From the NCBI GenBank assembly GCA_039636865.1, contig CP144172.1:3224001-3288000 (forward strand): DNA of 64,000 nt, written 5' to 3'. The stretch is from Dermatophilaceae bacterium Sec6.4 (GTDB lineage Bacteria > Actinomycetota > Actinomycetes > Actinomycetales > Dermatophilaceae). The notes under the pieces were generated by a model, which worked only from the letters and a program-made list of their open reading frames with translations, made no database searches and was not told where the DNA came from. Position 1 is the stretch's first letter. The number at the start of each line of letters is the position of its first letter. Position numbers and translations under genes: made by a program. Positions 9,977-19,553 of this stretch are shown piece after piece.

Positions 9977-10546
9977 ATGAGTCAACCGAACGATCCTTTC
10001 CGATCGCCGAACGAGACCCTTGCGGCGCCGATCGTCTGGACCGCGCCGGCCCCAGCATCCCGACAGCATCCGTGGTCGGCTCCGGATCCCTTCGCCGAGC
10101 CGCAGCGGCCGGCTCCGCCGGCGCCGGTGACCCAGTCGCAGATCGACTGGCCACAACAGGACCAGCACGACCAGCAACCGGAGCCTGCGTTCCTGAAAAA
10201 ACCTGAGCCCGAGCCCGAACCTGAGCCCGTCATTGAGCAGTTCGCTCCGCCGGTACCGACTCCCGCCGCCCCCACCGCTGAGGATCGACCCGCCGACGAT
10301 GATGATGTCCTGACGATCGGGCGCGGTCGGGGTAATTCCATCGTGCTGGACGACATGCTGGTCTCACGTCACCACGTGCGCATCACCGCTGACGACGACG
10401 GGCTGGTCCTGCAGGACCTCGGCAGCCGCAACGGCACGTTCGTCAACGGGGATCGGGTCCAGAGCGCGGCACTGCACGAGGGTGACCTGATCGGTATCGG
10501 GTCGACCACCTTCGAAGTACGTGACGGCTGGCTCGTCAGCGTTTGA
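9977..10546 (+). CDS. FHA-domain protein
   Basis: A 189-residue protein with a Pro/Gln/Glu-rich unstructured N-terminal 100 residues, including a Pro-Glu repeat stretch at about residues 75-85. A C-terminal FHA domain follows: GRGRGNSIVLDDMLVSRHH, then GSRNGTFVNG. FHA domains bind phosphothreonine, so it likely reports to a Ser/Thr kinase. ATG at 9977 follows GGAGGGG. Its stop overlaps the start region of the FHA-ABC transporter, whose FHA domains are very similar, suggesting that both genes act together. The phospho-partner is not known. Confidence 0.85.
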   Translation: MSQPNDPFRSPNETLAAPIVWTAPAPASRQHPWSAPDPFAEPQRPAPPAPVTQSQIDWPQQDQHDQQPEPAFLKKPEPEPEPEPVIEQFAPPVPTPAAPTAEDRPADDDDVLTIGRGRGNSIVLDDMLVSRHHVRITADDDGLVLQDLGSRNGTFVNGDRVQSAALHEGDLIGIGSTTFEVRDGWLVSV

Positions 10547-12933
10547 TCGACGAAAGCGGTAATCAGGTGCAGAACGCCTCCAGCGGTGACCTCACTCTCA
10601 GCTTCCCCGGCGGCCACCGCCGGCTGTCGGACGGCGAATCCGTCGTGGTCGGCAGATCCGGCGAGTGCGACGTGAGTATCCCCGACAGCAACGCCTCCCG
10701 ACGTCATGTCCGCCTCACGCGGCAGGGCACCACAGTGCTCGCAACAGATCTGGGCAGCTCGAACGGGACCTGGATAGCAGGCGCCCGGATCCAGACGCCC
10801 ACGCAGGTGTCGTCGGGCGGTTTTGTGCAACTCGGCGGTCCGACCGGCCCGGGTCTGCAGATTGGTTTCCTACCCGCGCCCGGGCCTGCGGCGCCGATCC
10901 CCGCAAACCTGATGCCCAGTAATACCGGAGTGGTCTTCGACCGTTACGCGGCACCGGCCGGTCCCCCGCCGGTGCAGGCTCAGCCTCATCAGCAGCCCGG
11001 GCGGCAGGTGCTGAGCATCGGCCGCGGTCGGGAGAATCAAATCGTCCTGGATGACCTGTTGGCCTCGCGGCGACACACGGAGTTGGTGTCCCGTCCGGGC
11101 GGGTTCGAGGTACACGATCTGGGCAGTCGCAACGGTACCTACGTCAACGGTCAGCGCATCTCGGTCGCACCGCTGGGTGAAGGCGACCTGCTCGCGGTCG
11201 GCCACTCGCGCTTCACGGTGGCACAGGGGCAGTTGGTTGCCAACGTCGATCAAGGCGATGTCGCTTTTGTCGCCAACCACCTGTCGTACGTGCTGCCCGG
11301 CGGCAAGAAGCTGCTGGACGACGTCTCGTTCGCACTGCCCGGTTCCAGCCTGCTGGCCATCATCGGCCCGTCCGGGGCCGGCAAGTCCACCATGCTCAAA
11401 GCGTTGACCGGTGCAGCACCGGCAACCAGCGGGGAGGTCTACTACGACGGTCGCGACCTCTACCAGAATTTTCAGGATCTCCGCCACCGGATCGGGGTTG
11501 TACCCCAGGACGACGTGGTCCACCGGCAACTCACTGTGCGGCAGGCGTTGCGTTTCGCCGCTGAACTGCGGTTCCCAGACGATCTGGACACCCATCTACG
11601 CACAGCGCGGGTCGAGGAGGTCATCGACGAACTCGGCCTGACCGAGCACGCGGCCACCAGGGTCGACCGGCTCTCCGGAGGCCAGCGCAAACGCACATCG
11701 GTGGCGTTGGAGCTGCTGACCCGCCCCTCCCTGCTGTTCCTGGACGAGCCGACGTCCGGGCTCGATCCGGGCCTGGACAAACAGGTCATGCAGACGCTGC
11801 GGCAACTCGCGGACGGCGGCCGCACCGTCGCGGTCATCACCCACAGCGTGGCCAATCTGCATGTCTGCGACAAGGTGCTGCTGCTCGCGCCGGGTGGACG
11901 GGTCGCCTACTTCGGCCCGCCGGACGGGCTGCTCGCCTTCTTCGGCGTACGTGATCACGCCGACGTGTTCACCGCCGTTGCTGCGGACCCGGCCGGTGTC
12001 GCGCACCGCTTCCGCACCTCCTGGCTGCACGAAGAGCAGGTCGCCGGTCCGTTGCGCTCACCTCGCGGCCTGCAACCGCCGGAGGAGCCGCCGCGCCAGC
12101 AGAGCATCGCGGCGCAGTTGTCGACCCTGGCCCGACGACACCTGCGGGTCATCGCTGCAGACCGCGGTTACGCCACATTCATGGCTCTGCTACCGGTCGT
12201 CCTGGCCGTTTTGACAATGGTGGTGCCGGGTCGGTTCGGACTGTCGTTCACTACCGTCCTCGTGAGTGGCACACCCGTTCCGGCCTCGGGGGTGGAGGCC
12301 AGCCAGATCCTGGTGATCCTGATCATCGGGTCGGTGTTCATGGGCACTGCGGTCAGCGTGCGGGAGCTGATCGGCGAGCGTGCGATCTTCAAGCGCGAGC
12401 GTGCCGTGGGTCTGTCCAGCACCGGTTACATCGCAGCCAAACTGCTGATTTTCGGGGTGATGACCTTGTTGCAGTCAGTGGTGCTGGTGTTACTTGTCGA
12501 GACCCGCAAGTCCGCGCCGAGCAGTGCCGTGGCCTTGGGCTCACCGACCCTGGAGCTGATCATCGCGTGTTGGTTGACAGCCCTGGCAGCGATGGCACTG
12601 GGCCTGCTGATGTCGGCGATCGTGCGTACCTCGGAGCAGGTCATGCCGCTGCTGGTGGTCTCGATCATGGCTCAGCTCGTGCTGTGTGGCGGATTGTTCC
12701 CTGTTGCCGGCCGCGTCGTTCTGGAGCAGCTGGCCTGGCTGGCACCCGCGCGGTGGGGTTTCGCCCTGAGCGCGAGCACCGTTGATCTGGATCGGTTCTC
12801 GTTGAAGGACAAGGATTCGCTGTGGGAGCACACGGTCGGCAACGGCACGCTTACGACCGTCATGCTGCTGGTGCTCACACTGCTGTTCGCCGGCGCCGCT
12901 CTGTGGAGGCTGGACCGCGACCGGGCCGAGTAA
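10543..12933 (+). CDS. ABC transporter fusion: two FHA domains + ATPase + ABC-2 permease
   Basis: A half-transporter of up to 796 residues. FHA 1 is at about 15-100 (SRRHVRL, GSSNGTW) and FHA 2 at about 150-235 (SRRHTEL, GSRNGTYVNG). The ABC ATPase lies at about 245-470, with Walker A GPSGAGKST, signature LSGGQRKR and Walker B LLFLDEPTSGLD. Six hydrophobic segments form an ABC-2-type permease (about 535-790). This is the ABCG-like architecture found in actinobacteria (compare Rv1747 of M. tuberculosis), where FHA domains tie transport to Ser/Thr kinases. The start is TTG 10543 or GTG 10567; neither has a decisive ribosome site. Substrate unknown. Confidence 0.9.
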   Translation: MIDESGNQVQNASSGDLTLSFPGGHRRLSDGESVVVGRSGECDVSIPDSNASRRHVRLTRQGTTVLATDLGSSNGTWIAGARIQTPTQVSSGGFVQLGGPTGPGLQIGFLPAPGPAAPIPANLMPSNTGVVFDRYAAPAGPPPVQAQPHQQPGRQVLSIGRGRENQIVLDDLLASRRHTELVSRPGGFEVHDLGSRNGTYVNGQRISVAPLGEGDLLAVGHSRFTVAQGQLVANVDQGDVAFVANHLSYVLPGGKKLLDDVSFALPGSSLLAIIGPSGAGKSTMLKALTGAAPATSGEVYYDGRDLYQNFQDLRHRIGVVPQDDVVHRQLTVRQALRFAAELRFPDDLDTHLRTARVEEVIDELGLTEHAATRVDRLSGGQRKRTSVALELLTRPSLLFLDEPTSGLDPGLDKQVMQTLRQLADGGRTVAVITHSVANLHVCDKVLLLAPGGRVAYFGPPDGLLAFFGVRDHADVFTAVAADPAGVAHRFRTSWLHEEQVAGPLRSPRGLQPPEEPPRQQSIAAQLSTLARRHLRVIAADRGYATFMALLPVVLAVLTMVVPGRFGLSFTTVLVSGTPVPASGVEASQILVILIIGSVFMGTAVSVRELIGERAIFKRERAVGLSSTGYIAAKLLIFGVMTLLQSVVLVLLVETRKSAPSSAVALGSPTLELIIACWLTALAAMALGLLMSAIVRTSEQVMPLLVVSIMAQLVLCGGLFPVAGRVVLEQLAWLAPARWGFALSASTVDLDRFSLKDKDSLWEHTVGNGTLTTVMLLVLTLLFAGAALWRLDRDRAE

Positions 12934-12944
12934 AGGACCCAGCC

Positions 12945-13424
12945 TCAGCCCTGGCGGCGTAGCGACATTGCGCGCTGCGCCTCGCGGTCATCCTGCCGCT
13001 CACGCAGCGCCTGCCGCTTGTCGTAGAGCTTCTTACCGCGGGCCAGTGCGATTTCGGTCTTGGCCCGGCCGTCCACGAAGTAGAGCGACAACGGGATCAG
13101 CGTGTAACCGCTCTCCCGGGACTTGATCAACAACTTCTCGATCTGCTCGCGGTGCAGCAGTAGTTTGCGTCGGCGTAGCGCAGAGTGGTTGGTCCAGGTG
13201 CCCTGCATGTACTGAGGGATATGGACCCCCTCGAGCCAGAGCTCTCCACCGTATTCGGCGGCGTACCCGTCGACCAGCGACGCGCGCCCCATCCGCAGAC
13301 TCTTGACCTCGGTGCCCATGAGGACGAGGCCCGCCTCGACCGTGTCCTCGATGAGGTAGTCGTGACGCGCCTTCTTGTTGTTGGCAACGAGCTTCTTGCC
13401 GGATTCTTTTGCCACTCGATCCAT
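12945..13424 (-). CDS. smpB: SsrA-binding protein SmpB
   Basis: SmpB binds tmRNA and delivers it to stalled ribosomes for trans-translation. From the ATG at 13424 the product has 159 residues, the normal family length. It shows the OB-fold signature ([34 protein letters not shown]) and the basic C-terminal tail starting at KKLYDKR that reaches the decoding site. The frame stays open to 13514, but those extra residues are not family-like. It lies downstream of the M23 and ftsEX genes, the same arrangement as in mycobacteria. No tmRNA gene is seen in the window. Confidence 0.95.
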   Translation of the reverse strand: MDRVAKESGKKLVANNKKARHDYLIEDTVEAGLVLMGTEVKSLRMGRASLVDGYAAEYGGELWLEGVHIPQYMQGTWTNHSALRRRKLLLHREQIEKLLIKSRESGYTLIPLSLYFVDGRAKTEIALARGKKLYDKRQALRERQDDREAQRAMSLRRQG

Positions 13425-13447
13425 GGTAGCGATCGGGTGCAAACCGA

Positions 13448-14770
13448 TTACTGCAACCAGAGCATCGGATTGACGTAGGTACCGTTGTCCAGCACCGCGA
13501 AGTGCAGGTGGCAACCGGTCGAACGGCCCGTCGTGCCGGAGTAGCCGATCAGCTGGCCGCGTTTGACCGCGCCGCTGCGGATCACGAAACCGGACAGGTG
13601 CTCGTACTGACTGGCCAGGTTCTGGCCCCGCACGTAGCCATGGTCGATGACGATGTTCCCACCGGCGATGCTGTCCGACCCGGCAAAAATGACCGTGCCA
13701 TCGGCCGCTGCACGCACCGGGGTACCGCAGGGGTAGGGGAAGTCGTCACCAGCATGCAGCCGCAGCACACCGTCGACCGGATTGACGCGCATCCCGAAGA
13801 CCGACACGATGCTGGACAGCGGCATCGGCGGGGTGAAGAAGCCGTTACCACGGGCCGAGGCGGGGGCGGGTCCGGTGGCAGCGGGCGGCTGCGGGGTCTG
13901 CACGGCGGGCGCCCGGGTGGCGGTGGCTGCCGCGCGACGCTGCGCCTTGGCGAGCGCCACCGCGCGTACCCGCAACAGCGTCGTCAGTTTTGCCGCCTCC
14001 ACCTGGTGCTGCTTGAGTTGCGTCGCGTCGACTGCCTGCTGCTTGACGAGCGCATTTCGTGCCGAGGTCTGGGTGCGCTGGGTGGTGAGCACCGCGTTCT
14101 GGGCGGTCTGTGCCGCGTTGCGAGCCGTGGTGGCATCCGCTACGGCGTTGTCCGCCGCAATCTTGAGACCGGCGACCCGACGACGTGCCGACGCGAGGGC
14201 GACGCCCTCGGTGCGCTGGGTGGCCTGCTGGCCGGCCAGCTTGGTCAATACCCCGTTTTGTTGGCGTAACAGCAGGTCCGCGGTCGACATCTGATCGGCG
14301 ACGTCCGGTCCGTCGGCGCCGAGAATCTGCAACGTCAGCGCGAAATTACCCAGTCCGCCTGCCTCATAACTGCGGCGGGCGATACCGCCGACCAGGATGG
14401 TGGTGCGCGCCTGCGCGGCGGCTGTCGTGCTGATCGCTGTGGAGTTCTTGGACTCGGTCGCACGGGCAGCGGCCAACTCACCGGCGACGACAACGCTGCG
14501 GTTCGCAGCAGAAGTGAGCGCGGTCTGTCGGGTCTTCAGCGCTGCCTGGGCGCTCGCGACGGCCTTGGCGGTGCCCGCCAGTTTCAGCTGAGCGGTCTGC
14601 AACTGCGCCGACGTGTCGTCCAGGTCGGCCTGGGCGGTCCTGACCTGCGCATCGACTTTCTTCTTCTGCGTGGCCGGGTCGTCGGCGTACGCATGCACCG
14701 AGACGCTTGCTGCGCTGACTGCCACCAACGCAGCAGTGAGTACCCGCATCGAGCGGACCGAAAGGGGCAT
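13448..14770 (-). CDS. M23 peptidase with coiled coil (FtsEX-linked murein hydrolase)
   Basis: A secreted protein of 440 residues from the ATG at 14770, ten bases after the ftsX stop. It has a signal peptide ([21 protein letters not shown]), then a long Ala/Gln-rich coiled coil (about 30-280) and a Pro/Ala linker. A C-terminal M23/LytM domain follows, with the metal ligands in HAGDD and GCHLHF. EnvC, NlpD and mycobacterial RipC are comparable: the coiled coil is controlled by FtsEX and releases peptidoglycan hydrolysis at division. Position directly behind ftsX supports that role here. The second zinc ligand set appears complete, so direct hydrolase activity is plausible. Confidence 0.88.
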   Translation of the reverse strand: MPLSVRSMRVLTAALVAVSAASVSVHAYADDPATQKKKVDAQVRTAQADLDDTSAQLQTAQLKLAGTAKAVASAQAALKTRQTALTSAANRSVVVAGELAAARATESKNSTAISTTAAAQARTTILVGGIARRSYEAGGLGNFALTLQILGADGPDVADQMSTADLLLRQQNGVLTKLAGQQATQRTEGVALASARRRVAGLKIAADNAVADATTARNAAQTAQNAVLTTQRTQTSARNALVKQQAVDATQLKQHQVEAAKLTTLLRVRAVALAKAQRRAAATATRAPAVQTPQPPAATGPAPASARGNGFFTPPMPLSSIVSVFGMRVNPVDGVLRLHAGDDFPYPCGTPVRAAADGTVIFAGSDSIAGGNIVIDHGYVRGQNLASQYEHLSGFVIRSGAVKRGQLIGYSGTTGRSTGCHLHFAVLDNGTYVNPMLWLQ

Positions 14771-14780
14771 CTTCACATTG

Positions 14781-15701
14781 TCACACTCGCACATGCCGTC
14801 GGAGGGTCAACCACGAAGTAAGCAGTGCCAGTAGCGCGGTGCCGATCAACATCCACGGTGCAATGGCCCAGAGGTCACCGGTACCGATCAGGCTGACCAG
14901 GTCGCCGTTGTTGCCCGCGTGGTTGAAGAGTCGCTCGATGCCGAAATGGATCAGTGCCCAGAGCGCGCCGACCGCGAGCGCTGCGCCGATCATCGTCGCG
15001 ACCAGGGTTTCGATCACGAAGGGCAGGTAGATCACCGAGTTGGAGGCGCCCACGACCCGCATGATGCCCACCTGACGGCGGCGCGAGAAGGCGACTTGTC
15101 GAATCGTCGTAGTGATCAACAAGATGGCGCAGACACCCATGACCACGGCGAGGATCACCGCGCCGATACTCAACAGATTCAAGATTTTGAAGAAGGTGTC
15201 CAGCACTTTGCCCTGGTCGCTCACCGCCTCGACACCGGCCGCGCCCGTGAACAGGCTCGCCACGTCGGAGTAGCGACTCGGATCGCTGAGTTTGACTCGG
15301 AAGGCAGCGGGCATCGACGCCTGAGTGATCTGGGACAGATATGGGCTGGAGGCGAACTGCTGTTTGAAGCGGGTGTAGGCCTGCGCTGAGGATTCGTAGT
15401 AGACCTGCTCGACGAGCGGTTGCTGCGCGAGCAGATCACGCTTGATGGACGCCGTCTGCGCGGCAGTTGCAGCCCCGTTCGCACAAGAGGGGACGTCGCC
15501 GCTCTGTGCAGTGCACAGGAAGACCGAGACCTGCACCTTGTCGTACCAGTAGCCCTTGGCCAGGTCGACCTCGCGCTGCGCGAGCAGACCGGTGCCGATG
15601 AAGAGCAACGAGATCATCGAGACGATGATGACCGAAACCATCATCGCGGCGTTACGGCGGAAGCCACTGGCGATCTCGCCGAGCATGAACTGCAGACGCA
15701 T
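14781..15701 (-). CDS. ftsX: Cell-division protein FtsX
   Basis: A 306-residue permease-like protein: an N-terminal transmembrane helix (about 22-42), a large extracellular domain (about 45-175, with two Cys in LCTAQSGDVPSCANG that could form a disulfide), and three C-terminal helices. With FtsE it forms the FtsEX complex that senses division state and switches on cell-wall hydrolases outside the membrane. It lies 13 bases after ftsE and ten bases before the M23 start. Gene order ftsE-ftsX-M23-smpB supports the call. Confidence 0.93.
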   Translation of the reverse strand: MRLQFMLGEIASGFRRNAAMMVSVIIVSMISLLFIGTGLLAQREVDLAKGYWYDKVQVSVFLCTAQSGDVPSCANGAATAAQTASIKRDLLAQQPLVEQVYYESSAQAYTRFKQQFASSPYLSQITQASMPAAFRVKLSDPSRYSDVASLFTGAAGVEAVSDQGKVLDTFFKILNLLSIGAVILAVVMGVCAILLITTTIRQVAFSRRRQVGIMRVVGASNSVIYLPFVIETLVATMIGAALAVGALWALIHFGIERLFNHAGNNGDLVSLIGTGDLWAIAPWMLIGTALLALLTSWLTLRRHVRV

Positions 15702-15714
15702 GGTGTCCTGGCCC

Positions 15715-16488
15715 TCAGCGTTCGTCGGACGTGTCGTCGGCCGCGGCAGTTCGGGGGTTCATGCTGCGCGCGGGCCGTGTCGGACGCGCTGACGGTGGGG
15801 CCAGCGCTTCGTCGTACCGGCCGTGCTGCTCGTCGCGAACGACCTTCCCACCGCGCAGCTCCAGGACCCGCTTGCCGAACCGGTCCACGATGCTGCTGTC
15901 GTGGGTGGCGACCAGGACAGTGGTGTCCGTGCGGTTGATGCGGTCCAGCACTGTGACGATGTCCTCGCTGATCTCGGGGTCCAGGTTGCCGGTCGGCTCG
16001 TCGGCCAACAGGATCGGGGGCTTCTTCACCACGGCGCGCGCGATGGCCACCCGCTGCTGCTCACCGCCGGACAACTCGTGCGGCAAACGACGCTCCTTGC
16101 CGGCCAGCCCGACCAGCTCCAACGTCTCGGGCACCAGCGTCTTGATGACGTGCCGTTTGGCGCCGAGCACCTTCAGCACGAAGGCGACGTTCTGATAGAC
16201 CGTCTTGTTCTCCAAGAGTCTGAAGTCCTGGAAGACTACGCCGATCTCACGTCGTAGCAGCGGAACCCGCCTATCAGGCAGAGTTCGCAGCTCGCGACCC
16301 GCCACGAAGATCGACCCGCCGGTCGCGACCAGTTCACGCGTGCACAGCTGCATCATGGTGGATTTGCCCGAGCCCGATGCTCCGACGAGAAATACGAATT
16401 CTCCGCGACTGATGTTGATCGAGACGTCGTCGAGAGCCGGCGCATCCTTCGCGCCGTATTTCATCGTGACACTCTCGAATCGAATCAT
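15715..16488 (-). CDS. ftsE: Cell-division ATP-binding protein FtsE
   Basis: An ABC ATPase of 257 residues from ATG at 16488 (MIRFESVTMKYG). The in-frame extension to 16617 is Arg/Pro-rich and not family-like. Walker A is GASGSGKST, the Q-loop is VFQDFRLL, the signature is LSGGEQQR and Walker B is ILLADEPTGNLD. A non-conserved Pro/Ala/Arg tail follows at the C-terminus. It supplies ATP-driven control to FtsX. No promoter could be singled out in the 158-base divergent gap shared with the thiamine-binding-type gene. Confidence 0.94.
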   Translation of the reverse strand: MIRFESVTMKYGAKDAPALDDVSINISRGEFVFLVGASGSGKSTMMQLCTRELVATGGSIFVAGRELRTLPDRRVPLLRREIGVVFQDFRLLENKTVYQNVAFVLKVLGAKRHVIKTLVPETLELVGLAGKERRLPHELSGGEQQRVAIARAVVKKPPILLADEPTGNLDPEISEDIVTVLDRINRTDTTVLVATHDSSIVDRFGKRVLELRGGKVVRDEQHGRYDEALAPPSARPTRPARSMNPRTAAADDTSDER

Positions 16489-16646
16489 GCGGTGTAGGCA
16501 GGTCCTTGCCGGTCGGGTTTGGCGCACGTGACGAGCGACTTCTAGGCTGCCGCCGCGGCTGAGGTTATGCCGATCCGCAGGCGAATCCGGCTGCGACGCG
16601 CCGACCGGACGTTTCACAGTCAGGTGAGCCGCCTACGGTGGGCAAC

Positions 16647-16988
16647 ATGCTCTTTGCCTTCTCTGTCGCCCCGGCCACCACCGATGATCCGAACGGCTCC
16701 GTCAGCGCCGCCGTCGCCGACGCGCTGCGGGTCGTGCGCGACTCCGGCGTGCCGCATCACCTGGACTCGATGTTCACCACGCTCGAAGGTGACTGGGACA
16801 CCTGTATGCCCGTGATCAAGGCGGCCTGTGAGGCGGTCGCCGCACACAGTCCCCGGGTATCGCTCGTGGTCAAAGCCGATATGCGACCCGGTTACGAGGG
16901 GCAGCTGCAGGCCAAGGTCGCCCGCGTCGAGGCTCGACTCTCCGATGGCACGTCCGCTGAGGGCGCGCCCGCCTCTGATGGAGCCTGA
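16647..16988 (+). CDS. MTH1187/YkoF-type thiamine-binding family protein
   Basis: A 113-residue protein starting MLFAFSVAP, which is the usual first strand of the MTH1187/thiamine-binding family. A conserved SMFTTLEGDWD segment follows at about residue 45. These ferredoxin-like-fold proteins form tetramers, and relatives bind thiamine or its precursor HMP. I chose ATG 16647 over GTG 16638 because of that N-terminal match. The last 20 residues are low-complexity and overlap the start of the acetyltransferase pseudogene by 11 bases. The ligand is inferred from family only. Confidence 0.75.
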   Translation: MLFAFSVAPATTDDPNGSVSAAVADALRVVRDSGVPHHLDSMFTTLEGDWDTCMPVIKAACEAVAAHSPRVSLVVKADMRPGYEGQLQAKVARVEARLSDGTSAEGAPASDGA

Positions 16989-17435
16989 GGCGGCCGCACC
17001 ACCGGCCTACGAGATCCGTGCGCCACATGAGCAGGACGCTTCGCCGCTCGCGCAGCTGCACGTGCAGGTCTGGCAGACGTGGGTGTCCGAGTTCGCCGAC
17101 GGCAGCCCGAATTCCGCCGGCAACTGCCTGTTCGTCGCTGTGCACACGTCGTCCGGCGCCACCGCCGTTTCGCCTTGGCCGGACCCTCCCGCGACGAGGA
17201 TGCCGTGCTGCCGCACGAGTTGATGGCCCTGAACGTGTTGGCCGCGCATCACGGCACCGGGGTGGCACAGCAACTGATGGCTGCGACAGTGGGCGACCGG
17301 CCCGCCTACCTGTGGGTGTTGCGTGGCAACAACCGGGCAATCACGTTCTATTGCAAGGTGGGTTTCGAGCTGGACGGCGTCAGCAAAGACGACGTGCACC
17401 TGGACTGCACCGATCTGCGAATGGTTCGGCGCTGA
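16978..17435 (+). pseudogene. GNAT acetyltransferase, broken by a one-base deletion
   Basis: Two adjacent frames together make one GNAT acetyltransferase. The first runs from ATG 16978 (YEIRAPHEQDASPLAQLHV, VWQTWVSEF) and fails after about residue 63. The second frame continues with FALAGPSRDED, then the acetyl-CoA-binding segment HHGTGVAQQLM and the terminal WVLRGNNRAITFYCKVGFE motif. The shift falls at about 17167, within GCCGTTTCGCC. Adding one G there would give an unbroken reading through ...TAGFALAGPSRD. Either this is a true pseudogene or a sequencing error. The start overlaps the upstream gene by 11 bases, so it was probably co-translated. Confidence 0.8.
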
Positions 17436-17452
17436 GCCTCAGCTGCTGAAGC

Positions 17453-18571
17453 TCAGTCGTTTTCGGCGGCCCGCTCGCCACTGCGCTTCCAGCGGATCCC
17501 GGCTTCCATGAAGGCGTCGATCTCGCCGTCGAAGACGGCAGAAGTGTTGCCCACCTCGAAGTTGGTGCGCAGGTCTTTGACCATCTGGTAGGGATTCAGC
17601 ACGTAGGTACGCATCTGGTCACCCCAGCTGGCCTTGATGTCGCCGGCCAGTTCCTTCTTCTCAGCGGCCTCTTCCATCCGGCGGATCACCAGCAGCCGCG
17701 ACTGCATGACGCGCAGCGCGGCGGCACGGTTCTGGATCTGCGACTTCTCGTTCTGCATCGAGACGACGGTGCCGGTCGGCAGGTGGGTCATCCGGACGGC
17801 GGAGTCGGTGGTGTTGACCGACTGGCCGCCGGGCCCGGAGCTGCGGAAGACGTCGACCTTCAGGTCGTTGTCGGGAATCTCGACGGCGTCGGTCTGCTCG
17901 ATCAGCGGCACGACCTCCACGGCAGCGAAGGACGTCTGGCGACGGCCCTGGTTATCGAACGGGCTGATCCGTACCAGCCGGTGGGTGCCCGCCTCAACCG
18001 CAAGGTTGCCGTACGCGTAGGGCTCGGTGACCTCGAAGGTCGCCGACTTCAGCCCGGCCTCTTCGGCGTAGGACGTGTCCATCACCTTGGTGGCGTAGCC
18101 GTGCCGCTCGGCCCAGCGCAGGTACATCCGCATCAGCATCTCGGCGAAGTCGGCAGCATCGACGCCGCCGGCACCGGCACGGATGGTCACGACGGCCGCG
18201 CGCTCGTCGTACTCACCGGACAGCAGCGTCTTGACCTCCAGCTCACTGACCGCCTTGCGCAACGAACGCAACTCACGCTCGGTGTCGGCGACCGCGTCGG
18301 CGTCGTCTTCCTCGGCCGCGAGCTCGACCATGATCTCCAGGTCGTCGATACGCTGGTCCATCGTCACGATGCGCTCGAGCTCGGAGTTGACCCGGGACAG
18401 TTTGCTGGTGACTTTCTGGGCGTGCTCAGGGTCGTCCCACAGATCCGGCGCACCGGACTGGGCCTCCAGATCGACGATCTGGGCGCGCAGCGATTCGAGG
18501 TCGCTGACCTCACGCACGGTCCCCATGGTCGTGCGGAGTTCTTTCAGCTCAACAGCAAAATCAACAGCCAC
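17453..18571 (-). CDS. prfB: Peptide chain release factor 2
   Basis: A 372-residue class I release factor that ends translation at UGA and UAA. It shows the universal GGQ loop ([17 protein letters not shown]) that triggers peptidyl-tRNA hydrolysis. The domain 2 recognition region holds the RF2-type tripeptide segment ([24 protein letters not shown] block, about residue 200). The frame is continuous from GTG 18571, so no programmed +1 frameshift is used, in contrast to many bacteria. In mycobacteria prfB lies upstream of ftsE, as here. Confidence 0.95.
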   Translation of the reverse strand: MAVDFAVELKELRTTMGTVREVSDLESLRAQIVDLEAQSGAPDLWDDPEHAQKVTSKLSRVNSELERIVTMDQRIDDLEIMVELAAEEDDADAVADTERELRSLRKAVSELEVKTLLSGEYDERAAVVTIRAGAGGVDAADFAEMLMRMYLRWAERHGYATKVMDTSYAEEAGLKSATFEVTEPYAYGNLAVEAGTHRLVRISPFDNQGRRQTSFAAVEVVPLIEQTDAVEIPDNDLKVDVFRSSGPGGQSVNTTDSAVRMTHLPTGTVVSMQNEKSQIQNRAAALRVMQSRLLVIRRMEEAAEKKELAGDIKASWGDQMRTYVLNPYQMVKDLRTNFEVGNTSAVFDGEIDAFMEAGIRWKRSGERAAEND

Positions 18572-18606
18572 GACTGGTCAGCTTACGCGGTGCGCGCTGC
18601 GCGGCC

Positions 18607-19101
18607 CTAGTCCACATCGGAGCGGGCCTGTGCCTGCACCGTGATCGTGACGTCCTTTCCGAGTGCGCCCAGCACGCTCCCGAACAGCGGTGGCCGCACC
18701 GTGCCGGTCACCCGGACGACCGCCATCCGACCGTCCGGTGTGCCCGTGCCGTCGACAACCGCCCAGCCGAGGACGTGCAAGGGCAATTCCTGAGCGCGCA
18801 GCTGAGCAGCCGCGTCTGCCCGTACAGACGCGTTCGACAGCGGGACACTCCGGCCCACTCCCCCGCCGTAGACCGCTGCGTTGTCCACGGCATCAGCGGC
18901 GTCTAGCGCAGCGGCATCGGCTGCATCGAGCAGGTGGATGCGGGCCAACTGCACGCTGGTGAGATCGATGCCTCCCATGATCAGCAGCCCCAGCAGCGCA
19001 AACAGGCCGGCGCACAGGATGATGATCCGACCCCGGTCAGGTCGGTCGTCAGCAAGGCAGCGGTCGATCCTGCCGCGTAACGCCGCCCCCGGCCTCCTCA
19101 T
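18607..19101 (-). CDS. TadG-like pilus-assembly / secretory protein
   Basis: A 164-residue protein starting at ATG 19101, which overlaps the previous stop (ATGA). It has a basic N-terminus, one hydrophobic helix (IIILCAGLFALLGLLIMGGIDL) and then an Ala/Asp-rich segment (AADAAALDAADAVDNAA) followed by a beta-rich end. This is the pattern of short TadG/TadE-like pseudopilins (Rv3654c type) at the end of actinobacterial tad operons. It is the last gene of the minus-strand tad operon. The longer frame to 19263 is not used. Confidence 0.72.
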   Translation of the reverse strand: MRRPGAALRGRIDRCLADDRPDRGRIIILCAGLFALLGLLIMGGIDLTSVQLARIHLLDAADAAALDAADAVDNAAVYGGGVGRSVPLSNASVRADAAAQLRAQELPLHVLGWAVVDGTGTPDGRMAVVRVTGTVRPPLFGSVLGALGKDVTITVQAQARSDVD

Positions 19102-19553
19102 CGCGCACCGAATCTGTCCACCGGCTCTGCGTGTCGTGCATGCAGGTGCACAGCGCTCGGGACCACGGCCCGCAGGAACGAGGGGATGAAGGGCAGGTCG
19201 ACATCGAGGTCCGCGATACCGCTGACCACCGCGCCCCTGGTGAGGCAGGGCGAAGCAGTGCAACTGATCGAGACGTCACCCTGGTCGGCGAAACCCTGGT
19301 CCTCGAACGCCCACCGGGCAGCCTGGCGGGAGCGGCCCACCGCGGTGCTGTCGGAGGATGCTGTCACGTACGTTCGCGTCGATTCCCGCGCTGCCTGAGT
19401 GACTGCGTAGGCGCCCGCCTGCAGCCGTGCGAGGGCAATCACCAGATAGAAGACGGGAAGAGTGATCAACATTCCGACCACGATGAATTCGATGACCGCG
19501 CTGCCCCGATCACCGCCGCCCAACCTGCGTGTCATCCACCGCCGGACCGTCAC
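19098..19553 (-). CDS. TadE-like pseudopilin (second)
   Basis: A 151-residue protein with the TadE/TadG signature: a short basic leader ending GGGDRGSAVIEF, where Gly/Ser-Ala-x-x-Glu-Phe marks the prepilin-peptidase type junction, then a hydrophobic helix of about 20 residues. The remaining region contains two Cys (SCTASPC) that could form a disulfide. It overlaps both neighbouring genes by ATGA. It likely sits in the membrane as a minor pilin of the Flp/Tad pilus. Confidence 0.8.
   Translation of the reverse strand: MTVRRWMTRRLGGGDRGSAVIEFIVVGMLITLPVFYLVIALARLQAGAYAVTQAARESTRTYVTASSDSTAVGRSRQAARWAFEDQGFADQGDVSISCTASPCLTRGAVVSGIADLDVDLPFIPSFLRAVVPSAVHLHARHAEPVDRFGAR

Noticed and set aside
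17453..18571. Programmed +1 frameshift in prfB
   Set aside because: The frame is continuous from the start to the stop with no in-frame UGA near codon 25.
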